From NCBI GenBank assembly GCA_964528535.1, contig CAZGSQ010000001.1, positions 65,914-129,913 on the forward strand: DNA of 64,000 nt, written 5' to 3'. Source of the stretch: CAINVV01 sp964528535. Its GTDB lineage: Bacteria; Bacteroidota; Bacteroidia; Bacteroidales; Prolixibacteraceae. Shown in pieces: positions 1-7,882 of the stretch. How positions within the stretch are numbered: the stretch's first letter is position 1; every line of letters begins with the position of its first letter. The notes beneath the pieces were generated by a model, which searched no databases, was not told the origin of the DNA, and worked only from the letters and a program-made list of their open reading frames with translations. Position numbers and translations under genes: made by a program.

Positions 1-428
1 ACAATGGGGGGTTTGGTCAATTTAAAACCTCCACACCATTGAATGGGGCTTATCAGATCAATGATGCATGGCTTGTCGGGGGTGAATATACATGGAATAC
101 GATCGATTTCTCCAAGGTTTTCACACTTCAGGCAATGTACAAGAACATTCGCGACAAGAACAGTGCAGCCTTTCAGATTACGGGTGTTTGGGCAGTTCAG
201 ATGTTTCAGAAGAAGCTTACTTTTTCGGGATTTGCTGATTTCTGGAGAGAAGACAATTTTGTGGGTACCTCCGATGAGACAAAATTTGTTTTTTTGACAA
301 AACCACAATTGTGGTACAATTTTACGGAACACTTTTCTGCTGGTTCAGAAGTGGATATCAGTGCTAATTTTTCGGGTCACAAGGGGTTCATGACCAATCC
401 CAACCTATCTGCCAAATGGACATTCTAA
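1..428 (+). CDS. Tsx-like nucleoside-channel outer membrane protein (DUF5020-type), C-terminal part
   Basis: The reading frame is open from the window edge (frame of position 3) and ends at 426-428, so the N-terminus lies upstream. About 141 residues are visible. They alternate polar and aromatic/hydrophobic residues as in beta-strands, and the chain ends in Trp-Thr-Phe, a terminal Phe being typical of outer-membrane beta-barrels. The pattern resembles the DUF5020/Tsx-like channel family of Bacteroidota, which passes nucleosides across the outer membrane. Only 17 bases separate it from a purine permease on the same strand, so the pair probably forms an outer/inner membrane uptake unit. Family recognition is from memory of sequence patterns; nucleoside specificity is inferred from the neighbour. 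Confidence 0.7.
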   Translation, partial: NGGFGQFKTSTPLNGAYQINDAWLVGGEYTWNTIDFSKVFTLQAMYKNIRDKNSAAFQITGVWAVQMFQKKLTFSGFADFWREDNFVGTSDETKFVFLTKPQLWYNFTEHFSAGSEVDISANFSGHKGFMTNPNLSAKWTF

Positions 429-445
429 ACCAATTATCTTAGCCA

Positions 446-1816
446 ATGCTCGAAAAATATTTTAAATTATCCGAAAACAACACGAATGTAAGGACTGAAA
501 TAGTGGCAGGTATCACCACTTTTATGACGATGGCCTACATTCTTTTCCTCAATCCGAATATTCTTGCCGCTACCGGGATGGATAAGGATGCAGTTTTTTT
601 TGCCACAGCGATTTCTGCCGGTTTTGTCACTATTGCCATGGGACTGGTGGCTAATTTCCCCATTGCGCTCGCCCCCGGTATGGGATTGAATGCACTCTTT
701 GCGACGGTGGCACTTGCTGGCATCGGTATGCCCTGGAGAATTGCATTGGGTGCAGTCTTTATCTCCGGGATTATCTTCATAGTATTGACCATTACCAAAA
801 TACGGCAAATTCTGGTGGTGGCTGTCCCCAACTCGCTCAAAAGGGCCATTACTGTTGGAATCGGTCTTTTTATTACCATTATTGGTTTGAAACTATCTGA
901 AATTATGGTGGTTGGAACCAGCTTGATTCCTCTTACAGTATCGGCAGTCGCAAAATCGGGAGGTATGGCTACCCTTAAATTCTTTGAGTGGAACATAGGT
1001 CTGGGGAATTTTCACAATCCCGCGATGTTACTGTGTCTGATTGGTCTGACGATTACAGCCGTACTGATGGCCAGGAATATTAAAGGCTCACTGCTGATAG
1101 GAATTGTCATTTCTACTTTGATAGGTATTCCCATGGGTGTTACCATCATCCCTAAGGATTTCGCTTTTGTCTCGCTACCTAATTTTCATAACCTGGCGGT
1201 CGGTGAACTTGATATTCGGGGAGCATTGAACATGGGCATCTGGACGGTGGTTTTTACCTTCACATTTGTAGAGCTTTTTGATACCTTCGGCACCCTGGTC
1301 GGTACCGCAAACAAGGCCGGACTCATTGACAAGGAAGGCAACTCTCCCAAGATTGGAAAGGCCATGCTGGTAGATGCGATCGGGGTCTCTTTTGGGGCTT
1401 TGATGGGCACTTCTACCATGACTGCCTATGTCGAGAGTGCCGCAGGTATTGGAGAGGGTGGGCGCACTGGCTTGACAGCTGTTACTACAGGTGTATTGTT
1501 TTTATTGGCCTTGCTGATATCTCCGTTGGCGACAATGATTCCGAGTGCAGCAACGGCGCCTGCGCTGATTATCGTTGGTGTACTGATGGCTTCTTCCGTT
1601 CTTGACATAAATTTCAACGATTTTACTGAGGGATTCCCAGCGTTTATGACTTTTGTCCTCATGCCTTTCACCTATAGCATTGCCAATGGAATTGCAGGTG
1701 GCATCTTCTTTTATACCATTCTTAAAGTTGCTTCAGGCAAGGCCAAACAGGTTCATTGGATGATGTACCTGCTCTTCGCCCTGGTGGTGATCAGGTATAT
1801 CTTCTTAAGCGAATAA
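446..1816 (+). CDS. NCS2 family purine permease (AzgA/PbuG type)
   Basis: A 456-residue inner-membrane protein made almost entirely of hydrophobic segments, close to the usual AzgA/PbuG length of about 430-480. The segment APGMGLNALF at residues 76-85 and the later VELFDTFGTLVGTANKAG segment are hallmark stretches of the AzgA-like branch, which imports adenine, guanine or hypoxanthine with protons. The start ATG lies 17 bases after the Tsx-like gene and no other promoter is evident between them, suggesting co-transcription. Exact substrate among purines cannot be read from the sequence. Confidence 0.9.
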   Translation: MLEKYFKLSENNTNVRTEIVAGITTFMTMAYILFLNPNILAATGMDKDAVFFATAISAGFVTIAMGLVANFPIALAPGMGLNALFATVALAGIGMPWRIALGAVFISGIIFIVLTITKIRQILVVAVPNSLKRAITVGIGLFITIIGLKLSEIMVVGTSLIPLTVSAVAKSGGMATLKFFEWNIGLGNFHNPAMLLCLIGLTITAVLMARNIKGSLLIGIVISTLIGIPMGVTIIPKDFAFVSLPNFHNLAVGELDIRGALNMGIWTVVFTFTFVELFDTFGTLVGTANKAGLIDKEGNSPKIGKAMLVDAIGVSFGALMGTSTMTAYVESAAGIGEGGRTGLTAVTTGVLFLLALLISPLATMIPSAATAPALIIVGVLMASSVLDINFNDFTEGFPAFMTFVLMPFTYSIANGIAGGIFFYTILKVASGKAKQVHWMMYLLFALVVIRYIFLSE

Positions 1817-1878
1817 CCTACAGCACAAAGAAAAAATCAGTGCAAGTTTTTCTACAGGGATTTTTTCAGAAAAAAGTG

Positions 1879-1886
1879 TATTTTTG
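1879..1886 (+). promoter_or_regulatory. -7 box of tRNA-Val promoter
   Basis: TATTTTTG matches the Bacteroidota -7 consensus TAnnTTTG exactly and lies 12 bases before the mature tRNA. A -33 TTTG is not convincing. Confidence 0.5.
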
Positions 1887-1898
1887 CATGACAAGAAT

Positions 1899-1973
1899 GG
1901 GTTGTTAGCTCAGTTGGTTTAGAGCATTACCTTGACAGGGTAGGGGTCACTGGTTCGATTCCAGTACAACCCA
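1899..1973 (+). tRNA. tRNA-Val (anticodon GAC)
   Basis: A full cloverleaf can be folded by eye. The acceptor stem pairs GGGTTGT (1899-1905) with ACAACCC (1966-1972). The D stem is GCTC/GAGC. The anticodon stem TTACC/GGTAG encloses loop TTGACAG, giving anticodon GAC (1934-1936), which reads GUC/GUU valine codons. The T arm is ACTGG-TTCGATT-CCAGT. The discriminator base is A at 1973 and CCA is not encoded. Confidence 0.95.
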
Positions 1974-1974
1974 C

Positions 1975-2008
1975 AAAAAAAGGAAGCTGAATTCAGCTCC
2001 CTTTTTTT
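1975..2008 (+). terminator. Rho-independent, probably bidirectional terminator
   Basis: An A-run, then the perfect palindrome AGCTGAATTCAGCT (1985-1998) with partly paired GG/CC flanks, then seven T. It sits between the tRNA and the 3' end of the convergent acyl-CoA synthetase gene, so it can stop transcription from both sides. Confidence 0.8.
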
Positions 2009-2014
2009 GTGGGT

Positions 2015-3658
2015 TTAGAGTTGTAGAAACTTTAGACGAAGTGCCACTTTGTTTATTTTCCCAACACTCGTTTTGTCGATGGTTTCTGCGCGAAGGACCT
2101 TCATGGTAATGGCTTCCCTGGGCAAGACTCCAGAGTCGACACTTGCTTTGACGATTTGAATGATGTCACGATCATCGAAGATGCTGTTTGTTTTTGCGAC
2201 AACAATTGCCAATGGTACCTCTCCCCAGTTGGCATCTGGAGCTCCAATAACGGCTACTTCAGAGACTCCTTCGTATTTGGCAATGACATCTTCTATTTCA
2301 AGAGAGCTGAGCCACTCTCCTCCAACTTTGATCACATCTTTGGTGCGGTCAGTAATTCGGATACTACCGTTGGCATTGACACAGGCAACATCGTTTGTGT
2401 GCATCCATCCACCCTCCCAAAGTTTCTCTGAATGAACATGATCTTTCAGGTAACCCTGGGTCAGATAAGGGGATCTTACAATGATTTCTCCCGGAGTCTT
2501 GTCGTCTTTGGATACTTCATTGCCATCCGGATCAACCACACGCATTTGGGCCAGACCGATTGGAATGCCTGTTCGGCATCGAATATCTGTCTGATCTTCG
2601 AGTGAGAGATTTAGCTCTTCATCGGAGAGTTGTGAAAGCGATAAAACAGGGCAGGTTTCTGACATTCCATAACCTCCAAAGACGTCAATTCCTCTCCTAA
2701 GTGCTTCGAGGGCAAGGGCTTTTGGAAGAGCTGCCCCGCCAATGATGCAGGTCCAGCGTGAGAAATCAATTTGAGCTGAGGAGGGATCCTTCAGCAACAT
2801 ATTGAGGATCGTGGGGACACAATGGCTAAAGGAAACCTTGTGCATCTCCAACAATTTCAAAAGCATGGCAGGAATGTATTTTCCCGGATAAACTTGTTTT
2901 GTACCCAAAAAGGTGGCAATGTAAGGAATTCCCCAGGCATGCACGTGGAACATGGGTGTGAGCGGCATGTAAACAGAACCCTTGTGCAAACGCCCCTGGG
3001 AGGCATTTGAAGCCAAAGCTGCGGCTGTGGTTAGGGTATGAAGTACCAGCTGCCTGTGCGAGAAGTAGACCCCTTTCGGAAGGCCTGTCGTACCTGTCGT
3101 ATAGAAAGTAGTAGCTCTTGTGTTTTCGTTGAATTCAGGAAAAGCAAATTTTGGGGAAGCGGCAGCCAGCATCTGTTCATATTCTCCTTCAAATTGAAAG
3201 TGATTTTTGAAAATTTCACCTCCTTCATCGATGAGTATAAATTTTCTTCCCTCAGCAATTCGACCACGGATGCCTTCCAACAAGGGCAGAAATTCTGTAT
3301 GACAGATGATCACGTCATCCTCGGCATGATCAATTGTGTAAACCATCTGTTCCGGTGAGAGCCTTACATTGATGGTGTGAAGCACTGCACCCATCATTGG
3401 AATGGCATAATATGCCTCAAGGTACCTGTGGGAATCCCAATCCATGATGGCAACCGTGCTTCCCTCCCCAACACCTATGGAGGCCAATGCTCCTGCGAGT
3501 CTGTGTACCCTTTCCTGCCAGGTCTTGTAGGTGATGGTCAGCTGATCCCTGTATACGATCTCCTGCTCAGGATTATTTGCCAGAGGAGCAGCAAAAAGCT
3601 GCTTGATGAGCAGTGGATATTCGTAGGCCGATTTGGTTTTTTCAATAATGTTACTCAT
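2015..3658 (-). CDS. AMP-forming acyl-CoA synthetase (fatty-acid--CoA ligase, AlkK-like)
   Basis: A 547-residue member of the ANL adenylating superfamily that activates a carboxylic acid to acyl-AMP and then acyl-CoA. The P-loop-like motif YTTGTTGLPKG lies at about residues 186-197. The GGYGMSETCP motif follows, then the hinge region around DRTKDVIKVGGEWLS, and a C-terminal Lys within SVGKINK, the usual catalytic lysine of the mobile domain. Length and the VGGEWLSSLEIED segment fit medium/long-chain ligases of the AlkK type. The gene is monocistronic, with an apparent promoter about 165 bases upstream. Chain-length preference is not deducible. Confidence 0.88.
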   Translation of the reverse strand: MSNIIEKTKSAYEYPLLIKQLFAAPLANNPEQEIVYRDQLTITYKTWQERVHRLAGALASIGVGEGSTVAIMDWDSHRYLEAYYAIPMMGAVLHTINVRLSPEQMVYTIDHAEDDVIICHTEFLPLLEGIRGRIAEGRKFILIDEGGEIFKNHFQFEGEYEQMLAAASPKFAFPEFNENTRATTFYTTGTTGLPKGVYFSHRQLVLHTLTTAAALASNASQGRLHKGSVYMPLTPMFHVHAWGIPYIATFLGTKQVYPGKYIPAMLLKLLEMHKVSFSHCVPTILNMLLKDPSSAQIDFSRWTCIIGGAALPKALALEALRRGIDVFGGYGMSETCPVLSLSQLSDEELNLSLEDQTDIRCRTGIPIGLAQMRVVDPDGNEVSKDDKTPGEIIVRSPYLTQGYLKDHVHSEKLWEGGWMHTNDVACVNANGSIRITDRTKDVIKVGGEWLSSLEIEDVIAKYEGVSEVAVIGAPDANWGEVPLAIVVAKTNSIFDDRDIIQIVKASVDSGVLPREAITMKVLRAETIDKTSVGKINKVALRLKFLQL

Positions 3659-3824
3659 GATAGTTATTGGTCCACCTCCCTAAATGAAATTAAGGCCGGT
3701 AGTCAGAATCATTTCAGAAAATATCTTCCCTCCCTTACTGAAAAGATATTCAACTCTGATCATCTTACCACCGACCTCAACACAAAACTCTTTTGGAGTT
3801 TTTAATTACTGCTTGATACCTACC

Positions 3825-3856
3825 CAAATGTAAGGCAGATGCCCCTTAGTACGCAA
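3825..3856 (-). promoter_or_regulatory. Candidate promoter for the acyl-CoA synthetase
   Basis: On the minus strand a TTG (3856-3854) is followed after 21 bases by TACATTTG (3832-3825), an exact -7 match. It lies about 165 bases from the start codon. The rest of the 333-base gap 3659-3991 shows only AT-rich sequence. Confidence 0.4.
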
Positions 3857-3991
3857 TTCAGTTTTTTAACGTAGTTATTTTCGGATTTATCGTTGCGTTA
3901 TATTTTTTTAACTACCAAAATACCTCTTCTCCTCTCTTTTTCTACTTTATTTGCAAAAATGTAATGAGTTAAAAATGCTAATTTTTATTTT

Positions 3992-4330
3992 ATGGAAAGT
4001 AGGAAATTGTTGGAGGGATCAATGAAAGCCATGTTGGTTCTTGGTGCGTTGGTATTCATCCTGAATGGATGCAGCAAAAATTTAAACACAGATACCAGTT
4101 CACTTTATACACCAAGTGCTACCGACGTTACGTCTACCGCTACGCTGGCTGATCTGCAGGCAGGGAGAAGTGTCTTTATCAATTCGTGTGGCCGGTGTCA
4201 CAATCTATATTCACCTGATGCCTACTCCGCAGCAAGTTGGAAGACCATCATTCCAAACATGGCTCCAAGAGCCAACCTCTCCAGTACTGAAACGTTACAG
4301 GTTACCAAGTATGTAACAAGAGGGAAATGA
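3992..4330 (+). CDS. Small one-heme c-type cytochrome lipoprotein
   Basis: A 112-residue protein with a short hydrophobic signal ending in a lipobox (LNGC, Cys27), so it is probably anchored in a membrane on the periplasmic side. The only cofactor motif is CGRCH at residues 66-70, the CxxCH heme c attachment site; a Met about 18 residues later (NMAPRA) could be the axial ligand. Homologues in Bacteroidota are short electron-carrier lipoproteins. An internal ATG (Met11, 4022) would shorten the n-region but leave the lipobox. The redox partner is unknown; the following flavin oxidoreductase is separated by 73 bases and need not be linked. Confidence 0.75.
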   Translation: MESRKLLEGSMKAMLVLGALVFILNGCSKNLNTDTSSLYTPSATDVTSTATLADLQAGRSVFINSCGRCHNLYSPDAYSAASWKTIIPNMAPRANLSSTETLQVTKYVTRGK

Positions 4331-4403
4331 GGGTAAATGGTAAAGTGGGTGAGGGTTCTACTTTAGTAATGCGCTATATTTGCTTCAAAAAAACCATAAA
4401 ACT

Positions 4404-5474
4404 ATGATATCCAGATTGCTGTCGCCTCTTACCGTAAAAGGTATTGTATTTAGAAATAGAATCGTAGTATCGCCCATGTGTCAGTACTCTGCGAAAGATG
4501 GCTTTGCCAGTGACTGGCACCTCGTTCATTTGGGCAGCAGGGCAGTAGGCGGTGCCGCACTGATCATACAAGAGGCAACCGCTGTTTCGCCTGAAGGGCG
4601 CATCAGTCCGGGAGATCTCGGGCTTTACAAGGATGAGCAGATAGAGAAATTGCTTCAGATCACCGCTTTTATCAAGCAGCAAGGATGCGTTGCAGGTATT
4701 CAATTGGCCCATGCTGGAAGAAAAGCCGGATGCAATTATCCCTCCAAAGGCGGCAGGCAACTTGGGGTAAAAGCCGGCGGATGGACGACAGTGGGGCCTT
4801 CGGATCAGCCCTTCTATCGGGAAGATGAAGCTCCCAAGTCTTTGGATTTGAAAGGGATTCAAAAAGTAGTAGAAGATTTTAAATCGGCTGCAATTAGAGC
4901 TTTTCAGGCCGGTTTCGAGGTGTTGGAGATTCATGCTGCCCATGGGTATCTGCTGCACCAGTTTCTTTCTCCGCTAAGTAATTTCAGAAAGGATGCCTAT
5001 GGAGGAAGTTTTGACAACAGGATCCGTTTGTTGTTAGAAGTTGTTGGAGAAGTTCAGCAAGTGTGGCCCGCAAATCTGCCGCTATTTGTCAGAATATCCG
5101 CAACCGACTGGGCCGAAGGAGGATGGAACCAGGAGGAGGCTGTAAATCTCTGTACTTTGCTGCAAAAGATGGGGGTCGATCTGATCGACTGCTCATCAGG
5201 AGGTTTGGTCCCGGATGCTAAAATTCCTTTAGGGCCGGGCTTTCAGGTAGCATTCGCTTCTCAGATTAAAAGGCAGACAGGTATTCTGACAAGTGCTGTG
5301 GGATTGATTACTAAGGCAAAACAAGCAGAAGAGATCCTGGTAAGCGGTGATGCCGATTTGATACTTTTTGGGCGTGAATCACTCAGGGAGCCCTATTTCC
5401 CGCTGAAGGCAGCTGCCGATCTTGGTGATGAAATCGCCTGGCCCGATCAATACCTGCGCGCCAGGTTGTCCTAA
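4404..5474 (+). CDS. NADH:flavin oxidoreductase / old yellow enzyme, YqjM (NamA)-like
   Basis: An FMN-dependent TIM-barrel ene-reductase of 356 residues. From the ATG at 4404, Cys26 and Tyr28 fall exactly where the thiol-regulated YqjM subclass has its active-site Cys and Tyr. Other supports are the QLAHAGRKA substrate-binding segment, the EIHAAHGYLLHQFLSP stretch and the C-terminal LILFGRESLREP. The family reduces activated C=C bonds of enals, enones and nitro compounds with NAD(P)H in the cytosol. A TTG eight codons upstream is less likely as start because it breaks the conserved N-terminus. It appears transcribed alone. Confidence 0.9.
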   Translation: MISRLLSPLTVKGIVFRNRIVVSPMCQYSAKDGFASDWHLVHLGSRAVGGAALIIQEATAVSPEGRISPGDLGLYKDEQIEKLLQITAFIKQQGCVAGIQLAHAGRKAGCNYPSKGGRQLGVKAGGWTTVGPSDQPFYREDEAPKSLDLKGIQKVVEDFKSAAIRAFQAGFEVLEIHAAHGYLLHQFLSPLSNFRKDAYGGSFDNRIRLLLEVVGEVQQVWPANLPLFVRISATDWAEGGWNQEEAVNLCTLLQKMGVDLIDCSSGGLVPDAKIPLGPGFQVAFASQIKRQTGILTSAVGLITKAKQAEEILVSGDADLILFGRESLREPYFPLKAAADLGDEIAWPDQYLRARLS

Positions 5475-5522
5475 AGATGAACCACTTTTATCCCCAGTTT
5501 TCCACAAATTAAATACTTTTGA

Positions 5523-5530
5523 TACCTTTG
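5523..5530 (+). promoter_or_regulatory. -7 box of the DPP-IV promoter
   Basis: TACCTTTG is an exact TAnnTTTG match about 93 bases before the start ATG; the -33 side is only T-rich (TTTT near 5498-5501). Confidence 0.45.
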
Positions 5531-5622
5531 TTACAAAGGTTGTCTGAGGAATCCCATCTTGTCAGAATTTGGCGTTTTTCAGCCATGTTCCGTTGAAAGT
5601 TAAAACTCCAAATTTGAGAAAA

Positions 5623-7824
5623 ATGAAAAAATGCCTGTTCGTCATCGTCTTTTTTACAATCCTTCAATCTGCAACTTGTCAGCCATTTGGAATGGGTGGA
5701 GTCAACTGGATGCCCGATGGGAACAGTTATACCTCCCTTGATAAATATTCAATAGTTAAAACAGAACTGCCTTCTCAAGCAAAAACTGTATTGTTTGATC
5801 TCGAAAAAATATTTCCCGTTGACCAGGCACATCCCCGGACAATTTCCTCCTTTGTGCTGTCGAAGGATTTGAAACAGGTTTTACTGAAAATAAATACGAA
5901 GACTCAATACCATAAAATTACTGGAGAGGTATGGGTCTATGATTCAAGAAATGGAAAGATTTTCCAGTTGGGGAAAGGTTTGAGAGCTGACGGACTGATG
6001 TACCCCAAATTTTCGTCAGATGGAACAAAGGTCGCTTATGTGTTGCAGGATAAGTCTCCGCTGAGGGTGGTGTACAACCTCTATGTAGAGGAGTTAAAAA
6101 CATCTAAAATCAAACAATTAACTTTCGATACCAAGGACAGAAGCATCAACGGAACTTTTGACTGGGTCTACTCGGAAGAGTTGTTTTGTACGGATGGTTT
6201 TCGTTGGAGTGAGGACGGAACCCGCATTGCCTACTGGAATATTGATGCTTCAAAGGTTCGCAATTATCTGATGCTGAATACTACCGATTCGATCTATCCT
6301 TTCACAGTGCCTGTAGAATATCCAAAGGCAGGAGAAGATCCTTCACCTGCTAAAATCGGTGTGGTTTCGCTGTCGACCGCTAAAACTGTGTGGATGAATG
6401 TAGAAGGCGATCCACGTCAGAACTATCTCACCAAGATGGAATGGTCTTCGAAAAATGAACTGATCATTCAGCAGCTTAACAGGAAACAGAATGTTTCAAA
6501 AATTTGGTTGACCAATACGGAGACAGGATCGGTGAGATTGCTTTGGAGCGATACAGACCAAGCCTGGGTTGATCTGGAGGCTACCTGGAACTCCAACAAC
6601 AATGTCGGATGGAGTTGGATTGAAGGAGGCAAGGCTTTTGTATGGGCCAGTGAAAAGGATGGCTGGCGACACCTCTACCGCATCGGGATGGATGGCAGTG
6701 AGCGCCTGATCACCAGGGGCAATTACGATGTGATCAAGGTTCTTCTAATTGATGAACCAGAAAATACCATTTATTTTGCGGCCACTCCCGAAAATGCGAC
6801 ACAGCGGTATCTGTTTGCTACCAGGCTTGATGGATCCGAGGAGCCACACAGGGTTACTCCGGCAGAATTTACGGGCACCAACGATTACACGATTTCGCCC
6901 AATGGGAAATGGGCCCGGCATACGCTCTCGAGTCATAAGTTTGTGCCGGCTTCCGAATGGGTCTCCTTGCCGATGCATGCACCAATTGATGCCGAAAAGA
7001 GTATCTCAAAGAATTTGAAGGAAGATCCTTTTTCGAAGCAGATATCCTTCTTCAAAGTGACAACAGAAGATGGCATTACTTTGGATGGATGGATCGCAAA
7101 ACCGAAGGATTTTGATCCTGCAAAGAAATATCCCGTCTTCTTTTATGTCTATGGCGAGCCGTGGGGTTGTACTGTTTTTGACAACTCCCGCCTGGGCCGT
7201 TCAGGTCAATTCGGAGGCAACATTGCCGACATGGGATATCTCTATGTATCAGTAGATTGCAGGGGAAGTATGGCCCCTCGCGGACGCGAATGGAGGAAGT
7301 CCATTTACAGAAAAATAGGAAGATTGAACATCCGCGACATGGCCATGGGTGCCAGGGAGGTTTTGAAATGGAATTTCTGTGACACCAGTCGCGTGGCTGT
7401 GCATGGGTGGAGCGGTGGTGGATCTTCTACCCTCAATCTGATGTTCCAGTACCCTGAAATCTTCAAAACAGGAATCGCGGTCGCTGCAGTTGCCAACCAA
7501 CTGGCTTACGACAATGCTTACCAGGAAAGATACATGGGAATTCCAGCAGAGACCAGAGAGGATTTCTTAGCCGGCTCTCCATACACCCACGCAAAAAATC
7601 TAAAGGGGAATTTGCTGTACATTCATGGCACCGGAGATGACAATGTGCATTTTGCAAATGCCGAGAAACTTTTTAACGAGCTGATCAGGTACAACAAGCC
7701 TTTCCAGATGATGGCCTATCCGATGCGTTCGCATGGCATCTACGAAGGAGAAGGAACTTCTCAGCACCTGACCACCATCTGTAAGAAATTTCTGTTGGAA
7801 AATTGTCCTCCCGGAGGAAGATAA
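5623..7824 (+). CDS. Dipeptidyl peptidase IV (S9B prolyl peptidase)
   Basis: A secreted serine peptidase of 733 residues that removes X-Pro/X-Ala dipeptides from peptide N-termini. The ATG at 5623 gives a clear signal peptide (MKKCLFVIVFFTIL, ending near Cys-Gln); an upstream TTG would bury it. The N-terminal half is the beta-propeller and carries DWVYSEE, which supplies the Glu pair that binds the substrate amino group. The catalytic triad is visible: Ser597 in GWSGGG, Asp672 in GTGDDNVH and His704 in RSHGIYEG. The length matches bacterial DPP-IV. It is convergent with the downstream GH2 gene. Confidence 0.93.
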   Translation: MKKCLFVIVFFTILQSATCQPFGMGGVNWMPDGNSYTSLDKYSIVKTELPSQAKTVLFDLEKIFPVDQAHPRTISSFVLSKDLKQVLLKINTKTQYHKITGEVWVYDSRNGKIFQLGKGLRADGLMYPKFSSDGTKVAYVLQDKSPLRVVYNLYVEELKTSKIKQLTFDTKDRSINGTFDWVYSEELFCTDGFRWSEDGTRIAYWNIDASKVRNYLMLNTTDSIYPFTVPVEYPKAGEDPSPAKIGVVSLSTAKTVWMNVEGDPRQNYLTKMEWSSKNELIIQQLNRKQNVSKIWLTNTETGSVRLLWSDTDQAWVDLEATWNSNNNVGWSWIEGGKAFVWASEKDGWRHLYRIGMDGSERLITRGNYDVIKVLLIDEPENTIYFAATPENATQRYLFATRLDGSEEPHRVTPAEFTGTNDYTISPNGKWARHTLSSHKFVPASEWVSLPMHAPIDAEKSISKNLKEDPFSKQISFFKVTTEDGITLDGWIAKPKDFDPAKKYPVFFYVYGEPWGCTVFDNSRLGRSGQFGGNIADMGYLYVSVDCRGSMAPRGREWRKSIYRKIGRLNIRDMAMGAREVLKWNFCDTSRVAVHGWSGGGSSTLNLMFQYPEIFKTGIAVAAVANQLAYDNAYQERYMGIPAETREDFLAGSPYTHAKNLKGNLLYIHGTGDDNVHFANAEKLFNELIRYNKPFQMMAYPMRSHGIYEGEGTSQHLTTICKKFLLENCPPGGR

Positions 7825-7882
7825 ACCACGGTGGCAGTGGCAGTTATAAGTTTTCGTAAGTTATGGATATTTCAGACCAGCT

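Noticed and set aside
4374..4958. 194-codon minus-strand frame
   Set aside because: Antisense to the N-terminal half of the old yellow enzyme, which keeps its active-site Cys and Tyr; no motif of its own.
7825..7882. Terminator between DPP-IV and the convergent GH2
   Set aside because: No stable stem with a T-run can be drawn; only weak partial complementarity around ATAAGTTTTCGTAAGTTAT.
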